DNA of 27,516 bases from Actinomycetes bacterium (GTDB lineage Bacteria > Actinomycetota > Actinomycetes > Actinomycetales > Cellulomonadaceae): assembly GCA_023432565.1 (NCBI GenBank), contig JAEYUL010000019.1, positions 1-27,516 of the forward strand. Direction: 5' to 3'. Positions 14,525 to 23,458 of the stretch are shown here, one piece after another (within the stretch, counting starts at the first letter, position 1; each line of letters opens with the position of its first letter). Under the pieces are notes generated by a model. It was not told the DNA's origin. It did not search any database and was given only the letters and a program-made list of their open reading frames with translations. A program made the translations under genes and the position numbers.

Positions 14525-15550
14525 TCAGCGTGCGGCTCCTGCGGCCGCGACGACGAGCGCGTGCGCGGCTGATCCCGCCGGGACGACGACCTCGACCGTG
14601 CCGCCGTCGAGCAGCAGGATGACCCGCTCGGCACCCTGGTAGCACGGATCAGGCTCGACACGGACCTCACGCAGGTGCGCGAGGGGCACGACGAGACGTG
14701 ACGACGAGTGCACGGGAGCAGAGCCGCGCACGAGCCAGTCGTGGCGCCCGAAGACCTCGAGCACGCGCTCGTCGCCCGCCACCACCGCGCCGTGCAACGT
14801 CACCGGCGAGACGGCGTGCGTGACGCGGCGGACCACGCCGCGCAGTCCGGTGCCGGACGGCTGCACGACCTGACGACCGTGCCAGGCCCACGCCCGCAGC
14901 TGTGGTTCGCGGCGGGCTGCGGCCAGGTAGTCGCTGCGCAGGGACAGGTCCGTCGCGCCGACGTCGACCTGCTGGCGCGGGACGCCGCGCGCCGCGACGG
15001 CTGTGAGCAGCGCGCGCCCGGCCGGGCCTGGTGCGCCCACCGCCAGCGAGGCGCGCAGACGGGAGACGAGCCGGTCGACCTGCGCCCGCGCGGAGCCGTT
15101 GTACCGCAGCGAGACGTGCGAGCCGTCGGCCCGGTGAATCGTCAGGGACGCGTCGAGCAGGTTCACGACGTCGCGCACGGCGACGACGTCCGCGAGCGCG
15201 GCGGTCGCCACCTCGTACGCGCGCCAGGCCTCGTCGCTCGCGGCTCGCAGCCGATCGCCGGGCTCGGGGCGTCCGGTCACGCGGCTCAGGACCGTCAGGC
15301 GCTCATGCTCCAGGACGACGACGTGGTCGTACAGGTCCATGTCGGGGGTCGCGTCGCGTCGCGCGATGTTGCGCGGGACCTTCAGCACCAGGTCAGCCGT
15401 CGCGAAGTCGATCGGGTAGGACCGGTACAGCCGGGGCAGCTCGTCGATGCACGTGACCTCGTCGACCCACGGGCCGAACCGGGCGTACTCGCTCGTCGCG
15501 CTGCTCTGGTGCGTGCCCGTACCGGGCCCGGGCTCCTCCACGCGCCGCAC
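14525..15550 (-). CDS. Conserved hypothetical protein
   Basis: About 341 residues. I do not recognise a named family, but the frame has normal amino-acid composition and clear structured segments: FATADLVLKVPRNIARRDATPDMDLYDHVVVLEHERLTVLSR near the N-terminus, LLDASLTIHRADGSHVSLRYNGSARAQVDRLVSRLR in the middle, and a C-terminal strand-rich part ending VILLLDGGTVEVVVPAGSAAHALVVAAAG. The repeated strand pairs suggest a PH-like or similar beta fold. No signal peptide; one weak hydrophobic segment at the very end. The start is uncertain (GTG 15550 or 15541). It is divergent from the epimerase gene. Confidence 0.65.
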   Translation of the reverse strand: MRRVEEPGPGTGTHQSSATSEYARFGPWVDEVTCIDELPRLYRSYPIDFATADLVLKVPRNIARRDATPDMDLYDHVVVLEHERLTVLSRVTGRPEPGDRLRAASDEAWRAYEVATAALADVVAVRDVVNLLDASLTIHRADGSHVSLRYNGSARAQVDRLVSRLRASLAVGAPGPAGRALLTAVAARGVPRQQVDVGATDLSLRSDYLAAARREPQLRAWAWHGRQVVQPSGTGLRGVVRRVTHAVSPVTLHGAVVAGDERVLEVFGRHDWLVRGSAPVHSSSRLVVPLAHLREVRVEPDPCYQGAERVILLLDGGTVEVVVPAGSAAHALVVAAAGAAR

Positions 15551-15690
15551 GCTACGTCCCCGCACGAGCCCGGAGCCAGGACCACCGGCCCGGGCTACTG
15601 GCCGATCGGCTAGGACCTTGCTCCCGCGGGTCCCGCACCGGGCGCGCCTAGCGTTCCCCGTACTCACCGACGACACTCGAAGAGGCGATC

Positions 15691-16671
15691 ATGAACACGC
15701 TTGTCCTGGGCGGCACGGGCCTGCTGGGCTACCACACGACGCTCGAGCTGCTGGCCCGCGGCTACGCCGTCACGAGCCTGTCGCTGCCGTTGGGCATGGA
15801 CTCGTTCCTGCCGGAAGCGGTCGACGCGCACTGGGGTGACGTCACCGAGCTGACCGACGAGGAGCTGCTCGGGCTGCTGCGCGGCAAGCACGCCGTCTTC
15901 TACGCGATCGGCGCCGACGAGCGCACCATCCCGCCGGCGCCCGCGGCCCGGTTCTTCTACGAGGCGAACGTCGTCCCGACGCAGCGTGTGGCGCGCCTTG
16001 CCCGCCAGGCCGGCGTCGCCAAGTTCGTCCTGTACGGGTCGTACACGGCGCAGTGGGCGGAGCAGTGGCCGGACCTGGACTACCGCGGCCGCAACGGCTA
16101 CCCCCGCACGCGCCTTGCCCAGGAGGAGGTCGCCTACCTCGAGGGGGACGGCGCGATGGACGTCATGACGCTGCGCCTGCCCTACATCTTCGGGCTGGTC
16201 CCCGGTCAGCGGCCGCTGTGGGAGATGTTCCTCGACATGGACGCCGCACAGCAGGGCCCGATCGCGGTGCTCGGCGGGTCGACGTCGTCGGTCACGGTCC
16301 GCCAGGTCGCCCAGGCCGCGGTCGGCGCGATGGAGCACGGCGAGCACGGCGGCCGCTACCCCATCAACGCCTACGACCTGACCTACCTCGAGCTCCACCA
16401 GCTGTGCTGCGAGGCGCTCGGCCGGGACCCGAAGGACGTCGTCGTCGTTCCGCTCGAGGCGATGCTGCCCGCGTACGAGGCTGCACAGGAGCAGACCGCC
16501 GCGGCGGGCGTCGAGCACGGGATCCACCTGCCGGACTCGGCGCGGTTCCAGGACCGCGCCGCCGTGAGCGACCCGGCCCTCAGCGCCGCGCTGGGGATCG
16601 AGCCGGACGACGTGCCCGCGGCGATCCGCGAGTCGCTGCAGTGGTGCGTGCAGCACCCCCGGACGGCGTGA
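15691..16671 (+). CDS. NAD-dependent epimerase/dehydratase family protein
   Basis: A 326-residue extended SDR. The dinucleotide motif is GGTGLLG (7-13). The active-site serine region is LYGSYTAQW, and the catalytic tyrosine is in GYPRTR (Y137), where the usual YxxxK lysine is arginine (R141). LRLPYIFGLVPGQRP is the typical nucleotide-sugar/substrate segment. The C-terminus ends SALGIEPDDVPAAIRESLQW. Substrate unknown. The TetR gene follows one base after the stop, so they form an operon. Confidence 0.83.
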   Translation: MNTLVLGGTGLLGYHTTLELLARGYAVTSLSLPLGMDSFLPEAVDAHWGDVTELTDEELLGLLRGKHAVFYAIGADERTIPPAPAARFFYEANVVPTQRVARLARQAGVAKFVLYGSYTAQWAEQWPDLDYRGRNGYPRTRLAQEEVAYLEGDGAMDVMTLRLPYIFGLVPGQRPLWEMFLDMDAAQQGPIAVLGGSTSSVTVRQVAQAAVGAMEHGEHGGRYPINAYDLTYLELHQLCCEALGRDPKDVVVVPLEAMLPAYEAAQEQTAAAGVEHGIHLPDSARFQDRAAVSDPALSAALGIEPDDVPAAIRESLQWCVQHPRTA

Positions 16672-16672
16672 C

Positions 16673-17248
16673 GTGCCGCGCGGGGACGCCGCCCCGGAGC
16701 GGCTCGTCGCCTGCGCACTGGAGCTGTTCGCACGGCACGGGGTCGCAGGCACCTCGTTGCAGATGATCGCCGACGAGCTCGGGGTGGCGAAGTCGGCCGT
16801 GTACTACCACTTCCGCACCAAGGACGCGGTGGTGCACGCCGTCCTCGCCCCGGCGTTCGCCGGCTTCGCCGACCTGCTGGACGACCTCGAGCGGTACCCG
16901 CAGCCGCAGCGCCCGGCACGCCTCGTCGACGGACTGGCCCGTCAGGCGGTGCAGCACCGAGCCCTGTACTCCGTGGTGCTCCGGGACGTCGCGGCGGCCC
17001 GGCTGGGCGGCCGCACGGCGGGGCACGCCGTGCTGTTCGACCGCCTGCGCGAGACGCTCGCCGGGCCGCAGCCCGACCCGGGTGCGCTGGTCCGCGCGGC
17101 GGTCTTCCTGTCCGGACTGGTGGGCCCGGCCGTCGACCCGCACGTGCGCACGCTCGACGACGACACGCTGGAGGACGCGATCCGTTCCGCCGGGCGCCGC
17201 CTCCTCGGCCTCCCCGACCTCGACCCGGACGGCCCCCTGGAGCGCTGA
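16673..17248 (+). CDS. TetR/AcrR family transcriptional regulator
   Basis: A 191-residue repressor-type protein. The N-terminal HTH covers about residues 10-58: ALELFARHGVAGTSLQMIADELGVAKSAVYYHFRTKDAVVHAVL. The C-terminal all-helical part would hold the ligand pocket. GTG 16673 lies one base after the epimerase stop, so translation is probably coupled. By analogy with other TetR operons it likely controls its own operon, with the ligand related to the epimerase-like enzyme's substrate. The operator was not identified. It is convergent with the phosphatase gene. Confidence 0.9.
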   Translation: MPRGDAAPERLVACALELFARHGVAGTSLQMIADELGVAKSAVYYHFRTKDAVVHAVLAPAFAGFADLLDDLERYPQPQRPARLVDGLARQAVQHRALYSVVLRDVAAARLGGRTAGHAVLFDRLRETLAGPQPDPGALVRAAVFLSGLVGPAVDPHVRTLDDDTLEDAIRSAGRRLLGLPDLDPDGPLER

Positions 17249-17315
17249 CGACGGTCGCGACTCGTCTCTCACAGGTCGCACCGCTCGCCCCACGCGGCGA
17301 TCACGTGCGCGCCGT

Positions 17316-19442
17316 TCAGTCCTGCGGGAGCAGGTGCACGGCGAGCAGCGCGACGTCGTCGTCGGGCTCACCTCCGGGGGTGAGGCGTTCGAGCAGGGTG
17401 TCGACCATGCGATCCAGGTCGATCGGCCCGGCCGGCGTCGCCGCCGCCCCGACGTCCGCCAGCACGCCGCGCAGGGTCTCCTGCAGGCGCTGCAGGCAAG
17501 CGACCAGGGGCTCGCCGCGACGCTCGACGAGCCCGTCCGTGTACAGCACGACCGTCGAGCCGCGCTCCACCTCGATCGTGTGGTCGGTGCGGGCGACGCC
17601 GGGGTCGAGGCCGAGCACGAGCTCGAACGGTCGCGACTGCAGCAGACGGACGGTCCCGTCGGGTGCGACGAGCACAGCGGGCGGGTGCCCGGCGTTCGTC
17701 CAGCGCAACGTCGTGGTCCCCCGGCGTCGCTGCTCGTCGCTCTGCTCGAGCCGCATCACCACGGCGGTGGCCATCGCGTCGATGTGCAGCGCGCGGGCCG
17801 CCGAGTCGAGCCCGCTGAGCACCTCCGCGGGCGTGCCGTCGGTCGTGTGCGCGATGCCGCGCAGCAGCGTGCGCAGCTGACTCATCGCGGCTGCGGCTGG
17901 GGTGTCGTGGCCCATCACGTCGCCGATCGCCAGCACCGTGGACCCGCACGGCTGGACGAACGCGTCGTACCAGTCGCCGCCCACCTGGGCGGCCTCGGCC
18001 GCCGCGACGTACCGCGCGACGACCTGCAGGTCGTCCGGCTGGACCGGCGCCGCCAGCAGCGAGCGCTGCAGCCCGACCGCGATGTCCCGCTGCCCCTGGT
18101 AGAGCCGCGCGTTGTCGAGCGCCATACCTGCGCGGTCGGCGAGCTGGACGAGCAGCTGCAGGTCGTCCGGGTCGAGGTCCGGGCTGTCGTCGTCGAGGAA
18201 GAGCGTGATCGCACCGACCGTGCGCTCACGCGCGCGCATCGGGACGGCGTACGCGGTGCGCGGCGCCAGCTCGCGCAGCACCTCACGCGCCGCCCCGCTC
18301 AGGACGCGACTGATCGACTCGGTGGCGTCGTCGACGGTCACGGGCTCGCCCGTGCGCAGCGCGCGGAACAGGTAGGAGTCCGGAGCGAGGGCGTTGATCC
18401 GCAGCGCGGCGTACCTCGTCACGGTCGCCCGCAGCTGCGGGTCCTCGTGCCACGCCGCGATGTCCCGCAGCTGGCGGTGGTCCTCGGACATCGTCACGAG
18501 ACACCAGGCCCCGAACGTGGGCACCAGGTGACGGGCGAGCCTGCGCACCGCCTCCTCGGTCTCGAGCGTCGAGCTCAGGTCGTCGGAGACCGCCGCGAGC
18601 AGCGAGAGCCGTCGCGACGACGCCTCGGCGAGCTCACGTGCGACCCGCGCCTCGTCCTGCGCCGCGCGACGGTCGGACACGTCGTCGAAGTAGATCGACA
18701 GCCCGTCGGGTCCGGGCCAGGCGCGGACCTCGAACCACCGCTCGAGGGTCGGCGCGAACGCCTCGAAGACCCTGGGCCTGCCCTCCGCTCGGGCACCGCG
18801 GTAGTTCTCCTCGAAGACCGACCCGACTGCCGCAGGGAACACCTCCCACACCACCGCGCCGAGCAACCGGTCCCGGGGCAGGCCGACGAGCCGTTGCGCG
18901 GCCGAGTTGACGTAGGAGAACCGCCAGTCGTCGTCCACGAGGAAGAAGGCCCCCGGCATCGTCTCGAGCACCCGGTCGACGCGGGCCTCGGCGTCGTGCT
19001 CACTCGTCGTGTCGTACGCCGCACCCATCATTCGGGCGGGACGCCCGTCGGGGCCGGCGAGCACGACGCCGCGCGCCTTGACCCAGCACGTGGTGCCGTC
19101 ACCGCGGACGGCGCGGTACTCGGAGACGTACTGCGAGACGTTGTCGATCGCGGTGCTGATCGCCGACTGCACGCGCGGCAGGTCGTCGGGGTGGACGAGC
19201 GCCTCGAACGCCTCGATCGTGCCGGCGAACTCGTGGCGCCCGACGCCGAAGACCTCAAGCATCTGGTCGTCCCAGTCGAGCCGTCCGGACGGCAGGTCCC
19301 AGTCGAAGCTCCCGACACCGCCCGCGCTGACGGCCAGCTGCCACCGCAGCCGGTCGGCCTCGTAGCGCGCCGTGAGCGCGTCGAGGGCCGCCTGCGCTGT
19401 GGCCGGCTCGTCGACGGGGTCGGCGTCGGTCGTCTCGGCCAT
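17316..19442 (-). CDS. PAS-PAS-GAF-PP2C (SpoIIE-type) serine phosphatase
   Basis: A 708-residue cytoplasmic signalling protein. Domains: PAS (about 33-145, WQLAVSAGGVGSFDWDLPSG through VHPDDL), second PAS (about 155-258, LETMPGAFFLVDDDWRFSYVNSAA), GAF (about 285-445, ending LADRAGMALDNARLYQ) and a PP2C/SpoIIE phosphatase domain (about 455-708). The phosphatase metal-binding residues are visible in GGDWYDAF (D490) and IGDVMGHD (D508, D513), with YTDGLVERRGE and the final DDDVALLAVHL. Such enzymes usually dephosphorylate anti-sigma antagonists in partner-switching stress cascades. No kinase or antagonist is in the window. ATG 19442 has a GAGAGGGG Shine-Dalgarno. Confidence 0.93.
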   Translation of the reverse strand: MAETTDADPVDEPATAQAALDALTARYEADRLRWQLAVSAGGVGSFDWDLPSGRLDWDDQMLEVFGVGRHEFAGTIEAFEALVHPDDLPRVQSAISTAIDNVSQYVSEYRAVRGDGTTCWVKARGVVLAGPDGRPARMMGAAYDTTSEHDAEARVDRVLETMPGAFFLVDDDWRFSYVNSAAQRLVGLPRDRLLGAVVWEVFPAAVGSVFEENYRGARAEGRPRVFEAFAPTLERWFEVRAWPGPDGLSIYFDDVSDRRAAQDEARVARELAEASSRRLSLLAAVSDDLSSTLETEEAVRRLARHLVPTFGAWCLVTMSEDHRQLRDIAAWHEDPQLRATVTRYAALRINALAPDSYLFRALRTGEPVTVDDATESISRVLSGAAREVLRELAPRTAYAVPMRARERTVGAITLFLDDDSPDLDPDDLQLLVQLADRAGMALDNARLYQGQRDIAVGLQRSLLAAPVQPDDLQVVARYVAAAEAAQVGGDWYDAFVQPCGSTVLAIGDVMGHDTPAAAAMSQLRTLLRGIAHTTDGTPAEVLSGLDSAARALHIDAMATAVVMRLEQSDEQRRRGTTTLRWTNAGHPPAVLVAPDGTVRLLQSRPFELVLGLDPGVARTDHTIEVERGSTVVLYTDGLVERRGEPLVACLQRLQETLRGVLADVGAAATPAGPIDLDRMVDTLLERLTPGGEPDDDVALLAVHLLPQD

Positions 19443-19550
19443 CACGCCCCTCTCGCCGCGGCCACCACGAGCAGGATAGGGGCCGGGCGCCCTCCTCAGG
19501 GCCCAGGTCACCTCACCGGTCGAGCCACATGGCGGGACGCGGGGCGACGA

Positions 19551-20171
19551 TCAGTCGCCGGGACCCTCCCCGCGCGAACCGACGGGCTCGTCGTGCGGTG
19601 CGTGCCGGACGACGACCAGGTGCCCGCCCAGGTAGCCGCTGGCCGCCAGCACCCCGCCTCCGAGCAGGGCGACGACGACCCCGGCGGTCCGCCGACCACG
19701 TCGCCGCAGCAGCCAGGACGCGCCGTACAGGGACGTCGCGGCGACGTTCAGCAGTGCGTGCGCGACCCCGACCCGGCGCACCGCAGGGTCGTGCCCTTCG
19801 GCTGCAGCCCAGTCCGCGAGGCCCGTCAGGGACGTCGGCGCGACAGCCAGCACCCCGAGGCCCACCAGCCGCTGCGCGGCGCGGCCTGCCGACTCCAGCG
19901 CGAGCAGGTCCAGCGCGCTCGCCGAGACCCACAGGCCGATCGGCAGGTCGGTGAGCAGCGGGTGCGCCGCGTGGCCCAGGGGTGCGCCGCGCAGCACGGC
20001 GGCCGCGCGCGGCTGCCTGAGCACGGGCGCGATCCGCGCACGGACCTGCGCCGCAGCCTCGTCCAGGGCGGCCGTCTCCTCGAGTCGTCCCGCCACGTCC
20101 CGCAGTGCGGTGCCCAGGCGTCCGACCGCCCCGGCGTCCGTCGTCTCGGTCGTCGCTGCGTCCGTCGTCAT
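19551..20171 (-). CDS. DUF2231 membrane protein
   Basis: 206 residues from ATG 20171, after an AGGAGG Shine-Dalgarno. The DUF2231 signature is GHAAHPLLTDLPIGLWVSASALDLLA, and about four transmembrane helices follow, including HALLNVAATSLYGASWLLRR and AGVVVALLGGGVLAASGYLGGHLVV. Function is unknown; related proteins are predicted integral membrane or electron-transfer-associated proteins. It is divergent from the csbD-like gene across a 262-bp gap that holds no clear gene. Confidence 0.87.
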   Translation of the reverse strand: MTTDAATTETTDAGAVGRLGTALRDVAGRLEETAALDEAAAQVRARIAPVLRQPRAAAVLRGAPLGHAAHPLLTDLPIGLWVSASALDLLALESAGRAAQRLVGLGVLAVAPTSLTGLADWAAAEGHDPAVRRVGVAHALLNVAATSLYGASWLLRRRGRRTAGVVVALLGGGVLAASGYLGGHLVVVRHAPHDEPVGSRGEGPGD

Positions 20172-20433
20172 GCGTCCTCCTGAGGTCGGAGCCACGGTCC
20201 TGGGACCTGCCGAGGTCGAGCGCCGCCGGGCACCCGTCGACCTGGGTCGTCGGGCCCGTGCCGCAGCCATGGTCGCCCGGCAGACGCGGTCCCGCACCCG
20301 GACATCTCGACGTGCGGGAGCCCGTGGACGTGCCTATGGTCGAGAGGCCGCAGCGCCCTGGAGGCGGCCGCCGGCAGACCCGAGATCGACGCTGCACACC
20401 CTGCGGCGCGACGACCACGAAGGGGTGAACGCC

Positions 20434-20604
20434 ATGGGTACGGACGACAAGCTCGAGCACAAGGGCGAAGAGGCCAAGGGCAAGATCGAGGAGGCCGCCG
20501 GCAAGGTCACGGGTGACCGCGACCTCGAGGCCGAGGGCAAGAGCGACCAGACCAAGGCGAAGATCAAGCAGGTCGGCGACGACGTCAAGGACGTCTTCCG
20601 CTGA
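20434..20604 (+). CDS. CsbD-like stress protein
   Basis: A 56-residue hydrophilic protein with the CsbD pattern: KLEHKGEEAKGKIEEAAGK, then VTGDRDLEAEGKSDQTKAK and QVGDDVKDVFR. CsbD-type proteins are abundant under general stress (SigB-dependent in Bacillus), but their function is unknown. ATG 20434 is preceded by AAGGGGTGA. Its position next to an SDR of the YghA/YdaD kind and a DUF2231 protein fits a general-stress locus. Confidence 0.9.
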   Translation: MGTDDKLEHKGEEAKGKIEEAAGKVTGDRDLEAEGKSDQTKAKIKQVGDDVKDVFR

Positions 20605-20827
20605 GCTGACGGACCACCTGTGCCGCGCCGAGTCGCGGCCGACGGAGACCCGCGAGCGGGCGAACGCGAGAGCTCGCCGAGCCGGTCAGGGACGCCCAGT
20701 GCGGGCGAGCCGGACCGCCGCACGCGGGTCTCGCCGTGTCCGGGATCCGTCCGCGTGCGCGCGCACCCCCTGGAGAGACTCGCACGCATCACCGTCCCGG
20801 ACAGGCCTGGAACGAGACGGAGGAGAC

Positions 20828-21685
20828 ATGAGCGAGACCACCCGACCCGCCCAGCAGCAGGACCCGCCGGGCCTGACGGCCCCCATGACCCCCCAGCCCG
20901 ACCACGGCGAGACCTCGTACGAGGGCCACGGGCTCCTGAAGGGCAAGCGTGCGCTGATCACCGGTGGCGACTCCGGGATCGGCAGGGCCGTCGCGATCGC
21001 GTTCGCCCGCGAGGGCGCCGACGTGGCGATCAGCTACCTGCCGGAGGAGCAGGAGGACGCCGACGAGACCGCGCGCTGGGTCCGCGACGCCGGACGCACG
21101 TGCGTGCTGGTGCCGGGCGACCTGCGCGACGAGAGCACCGCGCGCGGCGTCGTGCGGACCGCCGTCGAGGAGCTCGGCGGGCTCGACGTCCTGGTGAACA
21201 ACGCGGGATACCAGATGGCTCGTCGCGAGTCGTTCGCGGACGTCACGACTGACGACCTGGACCGCGTCATGAAGACGAACCTGTACGCCCTGGTCTGGCT
21301 GACGCAGGAGGCGCTGCCGCACCTGGCCGAGGGCGCGGCGATCGTCAACTGCTCATCGATCCAGGCGTACCAGCCCTCGCAGTCGCTGGTGGACTACGCG
21401 TCCACCAAGGCCGCCATCAACAACCTGACGGTCAACCTCGCTGCCGAGCTGGGCCCCCAGGGCATCCGGGTCAACGCGGTCGCCCCCGGCCCGATCTGGA
21501 CGCCGCTGCAGCCCGCGACGCAGCCGCCCGAGAAGGTCGAGACGTTCGGGCAGGACACCCCGCTCGGCCGGGTCGGGCAGCCCGCCGAGGTCGCGCACGC
21601 GTTCGTCTTCCTCGCCTCGGACGTCACCGGCTCCTACGTCTCCGGCAGCGTGCTGGGGGTCACGGGCGGCAAGCCGGTCTTCTAG
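20828..21685 (+). CDS. SDR family oxidoreductase (YghA/YdaD-like)
   Basis: A 285-residue classical SDR with the ~38-residue N-terminal extension typical of the YghA/YdaD stress group (PGLTAPMTPQPDHGETSYEGHGLLKGK). Motifs: TGGDSGIG at 45-52, NNAG at 124-127, serines S176/S177, Y190-x-x-x-K194 (YASTK) and PGPIWTPLQPA. The C-terminal G-x-V-LGVTGGKPVF ending matches the group. The substrate is probably an aldehyde or alcohol. ATG 20828 follows a GGAGGA Shine-Dalgarno. The 223 bp before it hold no gene I can support; 10-bp arms at 20645-20654 and 20723-20732 could pair there. Confidence 0.92.
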   Translation: MSETTRPAQQQDPPGLTAPMTPQPDHGETSYEGHGLLKGKRALITGGDSGIGRAVAIAFAREGADVAISYLPEEQEDADETARWVRDAGRTCVLVPGDLRDESTARGVVRTAVEELGGLDVLVNNAGYQMARRESFADVTTDDLDRVMKTNLYALVWLTQEALPHLAEGAAIVNCSSIQAYQPSQSLVDYASTKAAINNLTVNLAAELGPQGIRVNAVAPGPIWTPLQPATQPPEKVETFGQDTPLGRVGQPAEVAHAFVFLASDVTGSYVSGSVLGVTGGKPVF

Positions 21686-21689
21686 TGAC

Positions 21690-21731
21690 GAGCCGCTCCC
21701 GGCGCGCGTGCGGACGCGCCGGGAGCGGCTC
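21690..21731 (+). terminator. Strong hairpin terminator after the SDR gene
   Basis: A perfect 17-bp stem, GAGCCGCTCCCGGCGCG (21690-21706) with its complement at 21715-21731, and an 8-base loop, starting 5 bases after the stop codon. Confidence 0.85.
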
Positions 21732-21776
21732 CCCGCTCGACGTGCGGACGGTCGTGGCCGGTACCAGGATGCAGGC

Positions 21777-22232
21777 ATGCGCCGGCAGGGTCGTGACCTC
21801 GCGGTCGGCGTCGTCGGCACCGCGCTGCTGCTCGCCGGCTGCGCGTACGGGCCGTCATCCGCCGACCACCGTGCGCCCGAGAACCTCTCCGACGCGCTCG
21901 ACGAAGCCGCTTCCGGCCTGCAGGTCGCCACCCTCGTCGTCCGACTGGTCGCGCAGGACCGCACCACGACGCCCGTCGCGGACGTGACCTTGCGCGACGC
22001 GCTCGCCGACGTCGGCGGGGCCTACGACACGGTGGCACGGGACGTGCCCCCGCTCCCTCAGCAGGCAGCGCGCGAGCGCGCGCTGGCCGCCGTCGGCGAC
22101 GCGACCAGTGCGGTGGCGGACGCGCGAGCCTGGGTGAACGACGTCTCCCCCAGCACCGGCGAGCAGATCGAGGCGGCCCTGGCCGACGCGGCCGACGCCG
22201 TGGAGTCCGCGACCGCCGGGCTCGGCGGATGA
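21777..22232 (+). CDS. Small lipoprotein, first gene of the Nramp-PRC operon
   Basis: 151 residues from ATG 21777. The signal ends in lipobox LLAGC (C22). The mature part is Ala/Asp-rich and predicted all-helical (NLSDALDEAASGLQVATLVVRLVAQDR, ARERALAAVGDATSAVADARAWV, AALADAADAVESATAGLGG), like a small periplasmic-side helical bundle. No named family recognised. The stop overlaps the transporter start (ATGA), so it is co-translated with it and may be an accessory subunit or scaffold. It follows a strong terminator, so its promoter lies within about 45 bp. Confidence 0.75.
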   Translation: MRRQGRDLAVGVVGTALLLAGCAYGPSSADHRAPENLSDALDEAASGLQVATLVVRLVAQDRTTTPVADVTLRDALADVGGAYDTVARDVPPLPQQAARERALAAVGDATSAVADARAWVNDVSPSTGEQIEAALADAADAVESATAGLGG

Positions 22233-23458
22233 AGAAGGTCTTCGCGGTCGCGCTCGGCGTCCTCACGGCGATCGGCGGGTTCGTCGACATCGGCGACCTG
22301 GTGACCAACGCGGTGGTCGGCGCGCGGTTCGGCATGTCGCTCGTGTGGGTCGTCGTCGTGGGCGTCGTCGGGATCTGCCTGTTCGCGCAGATGTCGGGAC
22401 GGGTCGCCGCGGTGAGCGGCCGCGCGACGTTCGAGATCATCCGCGAGCGCCTCGGTCCCCGCGTGGGCGGCGCGAACCTCGTGGCGTCGTTCCTCGTCAC
22501 GGTCCTGACGCTCACCGCGGAGATCGGCGGCATCGCGCTCGCCCTCGAGCTCGCGAGCAGCGTCGAGCGGCGGCTGTGGATCCCGTTCGCGGGGCTCGCC
22601 GTGTGGCTCGTGCTGTGGCGCGTGAAGTTCTCGGTGCTGGAGAACGTCGCGGGGCTGCTCGGGCTCACGCTCGTCGTCTTCGCCGTCGCACTGTTCCAGC
22701 TCGGGCCGGACTGGGGCGAGCTCGTCGACCAGGCCGTGCACCCACGCGTGGTCGAGGGCGAGGGTGTGCCGACGTACTGGTACTACGCGATCGCGCTGTT
22801 CGGGGCGGCGATGACGCCGTACGAGGTGTTCTTCTTCTCCTCCGGGGCCCGTGAGGAGAAGTGGACCGCGAAGGACATCAAGCAGTCCCGCGTCAACGTC
22901 GTCGTCGGGTTCCCGCTCGGGGGTCTGCTGTCCATCGCGATCGCCGGGTGCGCGGCCGTCGTCTTCCTCCCGCGTGCGATCGACGTGACCTCGCTGTCGC
23001 AGATCACGCTGCCCGTCGCGATGGCCGGCGGCAAGCTCCTGCTCGCACTGGTGATCCTCGGCATCGTGGCCGCGACGTTCGGTGCCGCGCTCGAGACCGC
23101 GCTGTCCACCGGCTACACGCTCGCGCAGTTCTTCGGCTGGTCGTGGGGCAAGTTCCACCGCCCCGCGCAGGCCACGCGGTTCCACACCGCGATGCTCGTC
23201 GCGGTGCTCGTCGGCACCCTGGTGCTGCTCACGAACGTCGACCCGATCGCGGTCACCGAGTACTCGGTGGTCTTCTCCGCGATCGCGCTGCCGCTGACGT
23301 ACCTGCCGATCCTCGTCGTCGCGAACGACCGCGAGTACATGGGCGAGCACGTCAACGGCCGCACGACGAACGCGCTCGGGCTGGTCTACCTCGTCATCAT
23401 CGTCGCCGCGTCCCTGGCGGCGATCCCCCTGATGATCGCGACAGGAGCAGGCGGATGA
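22229..23458 (+). CDS. Nramp-family divalent metal transporter with altered metal-binding motifs
   Basis: A 409-residue membrane protein with about eleven helices. The Nramp fold is recognisable, but both canonical metal-site motifs are changed. In helix 1 the usual D-P-G-N reads D20-I-G-D23 (GGFVDIGDLVTNAVVGARFG). In helix 6 the usual ATVMPHN segment reads AAMTPYEVFFFSS (about 193-204), so the metal-selecting methionine is replaced by threonine beside the conserved proline. Such changes are known in Nramp-related magnesium transporters, and loss of the soft Met ligand argues against Mn/Fe preference. It overlaps its neighbours on both sides by 4 bp. Confidence 0.8.
   Translation: MKKVFAVALGVLTAIGGFVDIGDLVTNAVVGARFGMSLVWVVVVGVVGICLFAQMSGRVAAVSGRATFEIIRERLGPRVGGANLVASFLVTVLTLTAEIGGIALALELASSVERRLWIPFAGLAVWLVLWRVKFSVLENVAGLLGLTLVVFAVALFQLGPDWGELVDQAVHPRVVEGEGVPTYWYYAIALFGAAMTPYEVFFFSSGAREEKWTAKDIKQSRVNVVVGFPLGGLLSIAIAGCAAVVFLPRAIDVTSLSQITLPVAMAGGKLLLALVILGIVAATFGAALETALSTGYTLAQFFGWSWGKFHRPAQATRFHTAMLVAVLVGTLVLLTNVDPIAVTEYSVVFSAIALPLTYLPILVVANDREYMGEHVNGRTTNALGLVYLVIIVAASLAAIPLMIATGAGG

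Noticed and set aside
17082..20183. Plus-strand open frame of about 1,000 codons
   Set aside because: Antisense to the PAS-GAF-PP2C phosphatase and DUF2231 genes, with shadow-like composition rich in Arg, Gln and His.
20645..20732. Inverted repeat GAGACCCGCG/CGCGGGTCTC as the csbD terminator
   Set aside because: The arms are separated by 68 bases and there is no compact hairpin, so a terminator role is not supported.
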